The notes beneath the pieces were generated by a model. That model ran no database searches, had not been told where the DNA came from, and saw nothing but the letters and a program-made list of their open reading frames with translations. Both the position numbers and the translations under genes were made by a program. Below, piece by piece: positions 61,401 to 64,000 of a DNA stretch of 64,000 bases. This DNA is from Chondrosia reniformis. Its lineage: Eukaryota; Porifera; Demospongiae; Chondrillida; Chondrillidae. The first letter of the stretch is position 1, and each line of letters starts with the position of its first letter. The stretch is taken from contig OX359192.1 in NCBI GenBank assembly GCA_947172415.1, positions 1,490,501-1,554,500 on the forward strand, read 5' to 3'.

Positions 61401-63987
61401 AGCTGTTTTTGATATTCTGCTGTCAAGGCATTCAGGCTCACAATATTAAGGTAAAAGGTTCTGCCAACATTGCATATTTGTGCAAGCTTGAAACACCCAC
61501 CTCGCCTTCACTGTTTAAATATTTTTCTATAACATTATCACTGTGATCGTCTGCCATTTATTTATAATTAAAATAATAACAATTTTATCTTCATCACAAA
61601 AGAATATGAAAATAAAGCATACTTTTAGTTGATTGCTAGTCAGTGGAATGCATTGCCCAGGTGATCAAGAAAGCTAACAATTTCAATCTATTTAAAAAAT
61701 CCATAATTCCATGTGGCCTAATTAACAATATTTTCACTGTATAACTACATACGTATGTGTATGCACTATGTATGTATAGTGAGACTATTGTAAAGTAGCC
61801 TATCCAGACTACCCCTGCTAAAATAAGGTTGACTGATAATTGTGAGTCGTATAAAACTTACTACTTTCAGAAGTATTTGCTGTAACATAAACAGCTTCAC
61901 TCTCTCTAACACCATTCATTACCATCACAGAGAAAACATAGTTTGTGGCTTCTTCAAGATCCACAAATGTATATGTAAAATCATCCCTTGTGAGCATTAT
62001 CTCAAAGGAAGACACATTTCCACTGCAAGGAATGGTCTGGTTGTATGATACATTGTAACTTGCAATAATTCCCTGAGGATCTAATGGGGCCTGCCATGAC
62101 AATGTGGCAGTTGTAGATGTAACCATCGATATTACCACATTCATAGGTGGATCGGGTGCTATGTTTAAAGAAAATAGATAAATCAGCATGATGAAAAAGG
62201 TACCAGAATATCAAACAGTTTCGTGTTTACTTACTTCCTTCAAGTGTTCTTTCAACTCTAAGTTCTTCAATACCTCCTCCAGCTACAGTAAAGGCTTGAA
62301 TTGATACATTATACTCTGTGTAAGCAATGAGGTTGGCAAGCTCTATCTGGTAACTTCCTGATGCATTAGGGGTTATATTGACTGAAATACCATCCGTTAC
62401 ATCAAAGGAAGGATGGTAACTTATCTCAAAATACAACAGAACACCATTTATGGTAGAAGGATCTCTCCAAGAGACTTGAAGGATGTCTGATGAGGTTGCT
62501 ATTAAATTGAAGTTTACAACTGGACCAGGAACTACATAGGTTTGTATGAGACAATACATTTAACAGTGGCCTCTTGGATTGAATCAAAACATGTTTCATA
62601 CCATCTTCCTCTGTTCTTTTAGTGATTGCATCACTAAAAGGGCCTCTTCCAACTGAAGTTGACACAGCTACACTTATAGTGTAATTAGTGAATGCTGTCA
62701 GCTTAGAAAGGACCCTACTCCTCTCGCCATCAGATACAACAATATCATCCTCATCTACTCTTACAGTGTAGTTGACAATCATACCATTGATGTCGCATGG
62801 AAGTGGGTCTGTCCATGACACATTGATGGATGTAGATGACAGTACCATAGCTGTTACTACTGGTGGACTAGATGGACCTAAAGTACGTATAACAATGAAA
62901 AGTAATTAATAAGTAGATATAATTCTGGTATCAAGTATCAGGTAACAGTATACTCATACTAGTACAGTACTTAACCCAATGTGACTATTTTGCATGAAGC
63001 TCAATAAATTACTAAGACAACATTAAAGTTGAGCATCTGTTATGTTACAGAGAGTAGCTGTTAACACAAAATCAAAGGTCGGGTTCTTTAATTTGCCAGA
63101 ATGTACGTATATGCCTTCATTCAATGTCCTTGAGCTTGAGGTGTGTTGACTCAGGTCACATCCTTGAAAAACAAGAATACCAATGTCCACAGTCTTGTAG
63201 AAGAACTGTGATACAACAGCTCCTCAAAGCATTAGCTGTTTTTGATATTCTGCTGTCAAGGCATTCAGGCTCACAATATTAAGGTAAAAGGTTCTGCCAA
63301 CATTGCATATTTGTGCAAGCTTGAAACACCCACCTCGCCTTCACTGTTTAAATATTTTTCTATAACATTATCACTGTGATCGTCTGCCATTTATTAATAA
63401 TTAAAATAATAACAATTTTATCTTCATCACAAAAGAATATGAAAATAAAGCATACTTTTAGTTGATTGCTAGTCAGTGGAATGCATTGCCCAGGTGACCA
63501 AGAAAGCTAACAATTTCAATCTATTTAGAAAATCCATAATTCCATGTGGCCTAATTAACAATATTTTCACTGTATAACTACATATGTGTATGTACTATGT
63601 ATGTCTAGTGAGACTATTGTAAAGTAGCCTATCCAGACTACCACTTCTAAATTAAGGTTGACTGATAATTGTGAGTGGTATAAAACTTACTACTCTCAGA
63701 AGTATTTGCTGCAACTGAAACAGTTTCACTATCTCTAACACCATTCATTACTGTCACAGAGAATACATACTCTGTGGCTTCTTCAAGATCCACAAATGTA
63801 TATGTAAAATCATCCCTTGTGAGCATTATCTCAAAGGAAGACACATTTCCACTGCAAGGAATGGTCTGGTTGTATGATACATTGTAACTTGCAATAATTC
63901 CCTGAGGATCTAATGGGGCCTGCCATGACAATGTGGCAGTTGTAGATGTAACCATCGATATTACCACATTCATAGGTGGATCGGGTG
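33795..63987 (-). CDS. Gene A: giant FN3/17xVWD transmembrane protein (5' end beyond window)
   Basis: Minus-strand gene entering from the right edge and ending at TAA 33795-33797. Order N to C in the window: seven FN3 exons (63987-59413), eight four-exon VWD units (58826-37284), a half-unit cap (37032-35968), FN3 (35461-35754), a transmembrane exon (34344-34488) and two tail exons (34047-34075, 33795-33889). The 44 exons sum to about 6,750 codons with consistent phase. It therefore has 17 VWD-C8 modules, more than the repeats usually cited for zonadhesin or IgGFc-binding protein. VWD domains usually support disulphide-linked, calcium-dependent assemblies. The C-terminal anchor makes this a cell-surface protein, possibly with adhesive or gel-forming function. 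The start codon and signal peptide are outside the window. Confidence 0.9.
34662..34706 (-). ncRNA. Hammerhead ribozyme, type I, short stem III
   Basis: On the minus strand: stem I ACCACA with TGTGGT, CTGATGA, stem II GCCC/GGGC with loop AAATGA, GAAA, stem III ACAG/CTGT without a real loop, and GTC cleavage triplet. Every conserved core base is present. It is the mirror copy of 35117-35161. Confidence 0.75.
35117..35161 (+). ncRNA. Hammerhead ribozyme, type I, short stem III
   Basis: Stem I ACCACA (35117-35122) with TGTGGT (35156-35161), CTGATGA 35123-35129, stem II GCCC/GGGC 35130-35143, GAAA 35144-35147, GTC ending at 35155. The core matches the hammerhead consensus exactly. The very short stem III is the form described in Penelope-like elements and animal retrozymes, thought to work as dimers. 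Confidence 0.78.
35461..35754 (-). CDS. Gene A membrane-proximal FN3 domain
   Basis: A 294-nt class 1-1 exon: KLCAPTNLVAHTV, VILTWDPPDC and an SQTIYSFLVRAG strand. It comes between the VWD array and the transmembrane exon, separated from the latter by an intron enlarged by the 34516-35346 element. Confidence 0.87.
35968..37032 (-). CDS. Gene A array cap: divergent VWD-C8 plus TIL
   Basis: Exons 36211-37032 (822 nt) and 35968-36129 (162 nt). Leader ILKDIFPSNRTCSAWGDPHY. The VWD half carries TLWQGGYIYPSNP as in gene A units 1 and 8. The C8 half (DYWSAVNNCSAIV, CLGNRRDQAVTFC) and the TIL (SCPNGKTFYPCGP) match the gene B cap. This is the seventeenth VWD domain. Confidence 0.88.
37284..39893 (-). 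CDS. Gene A VWD unit 8
   Basis: Exons: 39081-39893, 38731-38892, 37646-38590 and 37284-37451. Type A has TCWAWGDPHY and TLWQGGYIYP. Type B has KFTEIPPPPFCSEES, the form found in all gene B type B modules. The last TIL ends CINPLDCTG with a GTTAGT donor, like the last TIL of the gene B units. Confidence 0.9.
40001..42616 (-). CDS. Gene A VWD unit 7
   Basis: Exons: 41804-42616, 41444-41605, 40359-41303 and 40001-40165. Variants in type B: DESSGNCILPEEC, SFGLYY, DCFGESR and NCIVDHC. It is intermediate between the homogenised block and the gene B-like unit 8. Confidence 0.9.
42727..45344 (-). CDS. Gene A VWD unit 6
   Basis: Exons: 44532-45344, 44176-44337, 43091-44035 and 42727-42891. Variants: WRSQHYS (type A), CPFGK, SFSRYY, DCLEESK and IPSEQTYQ (type B). 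This is the last of the tightly homogenised block; the introns of units 7 and 8 differ more. Confidence 0.9.
45455..48040 (-). CDS. Gene A VWD unit 5
   Basis: Exons: 47228-48040, 46872-47033, 45787-46731 and 45455-45619. Variants: TPRCIGKK (type A), CPVGK with CIPPEEC, SFSRYY and PPDCLEE (type B). Confidence 0.9.
48151..50736 (-). CDS. Gene A VWD unit 4
   Basis: Exons: 49924-50736, 49568-49729, 48483-49427 and 48151-48315. Variants: TPRCIGKK and CRSRIDS (type A), CPVGK, SFGRYY and PPPPPCLEE (type B). The last is shared with unit 1, not with the adjacent units. Confidence 0.9.
50847..53432 (-). CDS. Gene A VWD unit 3
   Basis: Exons: 52620-53432, 52264-52425, 51179-52123 and 50847-51011. Exactly 2,696 bp from unit 2. 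Variants: WRSQHYS and TPSCIGKK (type A), CPFGK, SFGRYY and PPDCLEE (type B). The region from the type A exon through the following TIL exon matches unit 6 more closely than its neighbours. Confidence 0.9.
53543..56128 (-). CDS. Gene A VWD unit 2
   Basis: Exons: 55316-56128, 54960-55121, 53875-54819 and 53543-53707. The type A leader is SEEEAIVGTCSAWGDPHY. Variants: TPRCIGKK and VTISYDG (type A), CPVGK and SFSRYY with PPDCLEE (type B). Confidence 0.9.
56239..58826 (-). CDS. Gene A VWD unit 1
   Basis: Exons: 58014-58826 (type A VWD-C8, 813 nt), 57658-57819 (TIL, 162 nt), 56573-57517 (type B TIL-VWD-C8, 945 nt) and 56239-56403 (TIL, 165 nt). The first exon has the array-start leader ETINSKNQLCSAWGDPHY. 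The acceptor at 58826 keeps the frame where a nearer AG would not. Variants: CMGEKRD in C8 of type A; YSSKLCGLL and PPPPPC in type B. Confidence 0.9.
59413..59700 (-). CDS. Gene A FN3 domain directly before the VWD array
   Basis: A 288-nt class 1-1 exon encoding PASSPRNITI, VIFSWEPPP and VGRGPFS. Same length and near-identical to gene B 15100-15387. The following 586-bp intron (58827-59412) is the empty-site version of the transposon-bearing gene B intron. Confidence 0.88.
59734..60354. mobile_element. Repeat family R, copy 3 (foldback form)
   Basis: Left arm 59734-about 59905 reads in the copy 1 orientation (CAGTACAAGTTACAATA, CATATGGCTCC). The right part, about 59920-60354, is an inverted copy ending TTGCACTG. 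It sits in the gene A intron at the place where the gene B intron carries the 15430-15672 palindrome. Confidence 0.65.
60405..61047 (-). CDS. Gene A FN3 y and z exons (second triplet)
   Basis: Exons 60772-61047 (y) and 60405-60701 (z). They differ from the first triplet by only a few residues, for example TASGGGIEGLRVK versus TVAGGGIEELRVE in z. The y-z intron is about 70 bp. Confidence 0.88.
61048..61861. other. Intron copied within the FN3 triplet duplication
   Basis: The roughly 810-bp intron between y and x is nearly identical to 62878-63690, with small indels. I see no exon or RNA gene in it. Its preservation shows that the duplication is recent. Confidence 0.6.
61862..63987 (-). CDS. 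Gene A FN3 x, y, z, x exons (first visible triplet and start of the second)
   Basis: Exons 63691-63987 (x: PDPPMNVVISM, ATLSWQAP), 62602-62877 (y: PSSPPVVTAM, SINVSWTDP), 62235-62531 (z: VPGPVVNFNLIA, LQVSWRDP) and 61862-62158 (x again). Each is one FN3 domain in a class 1-1 exon (297, 276 and 297 nt). The triplet xyz repeats with a period of about 1,830 bp, introns included. Confidence 0.88.
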
Positions 63988-64000
63988 CTATGTTTAAAGA

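Noticed and set aside
1..64000. tRNA genes
   Set aside because: I looked for the T-arm consensus on both strands by eye and saw no convincing case. The GGTCGAAAC strings belong to hammerhead-like motifs, not tRNAs. A tRNA scanner would settle this.

Overview
The window looks like nuclear DNA of an invertebrate animal. It is AT-rich, genes are split into many exons by short GT-AG introns, and there are large multidomain secreted or membrane proteins, a cytochrome P450 relic, Penelope-like retroelement remains and many small inverted-repeat transposons. A demosponge of the Amphimedon type is my best guess, from the compact introns and the N-terminal SHFRGGTISWKP-type sequence. That is inference only.

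Two paralogous giant genes lie head to tail on the minus strand. Gene B (left; exons 2 onward at 23121 down to 281, running off the left edge) has an N-terminal extracellular region, two FN3 domains, nine VWD-C8 modules joined by TIL domains, then at least two FN3 domains. Gene A (right; from beyond 64000 down to 33795) has at least seven FN3 domains, seventeen VWD-C8 modules with TIL linkers, one FN3 domain, one transmembrane helix and a 46-residue cytoplasmic tail. I traced exon phases by eye. The frame stays open through all exons seen: about 6,750 codons for gene A and about 3,940 for gene B inside the window. Both VWD arrays are built from a four-exon unit of about 2.7 kb (VWD-C8 / TIL / TIL-VWD-C8 / TIL), with eight full units plus a half-unit cap in gene A and four plus a cap in gene B. 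Several neighbouring units are nearly identical, introns included. These are probably large adhesive, gel-forming or recognition proteins at the cell surface, comparable in design to zonadhesin or IgGFc-binding protein.

The strangest gene-level feature is at the 5' end of gene B. The only exon that can supply its start codon and signal peptide (23471-23590) is on the plus strand, opposite to every other exon of the gene, yet it joins exon 2 in perfect phase.

Between the genes (about 23.6-33.8 kb) are AT-rich intergenic DNA, a LINE-like fragment, transposon relics and a decayed plus-strand P450 pseudogene (30234-32347) that lacks its heme-binding half.

Across the window I count about ten hammerhead-ribozyme-like motifs. 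Some have perfect cores and covarying stem I helices. They lie in Penelope-like, retrozyme-like or palindromic elements. One Penelope 3' end with a GIY-YIG nuclease sits with a 12-bp target duplication inside a long palindrome (17.3-19.3 kb). A palindromic element with two mirror-image hammerheads sits at 34.5-35.3 kb in gene A, and gene B shows the matching empty site.
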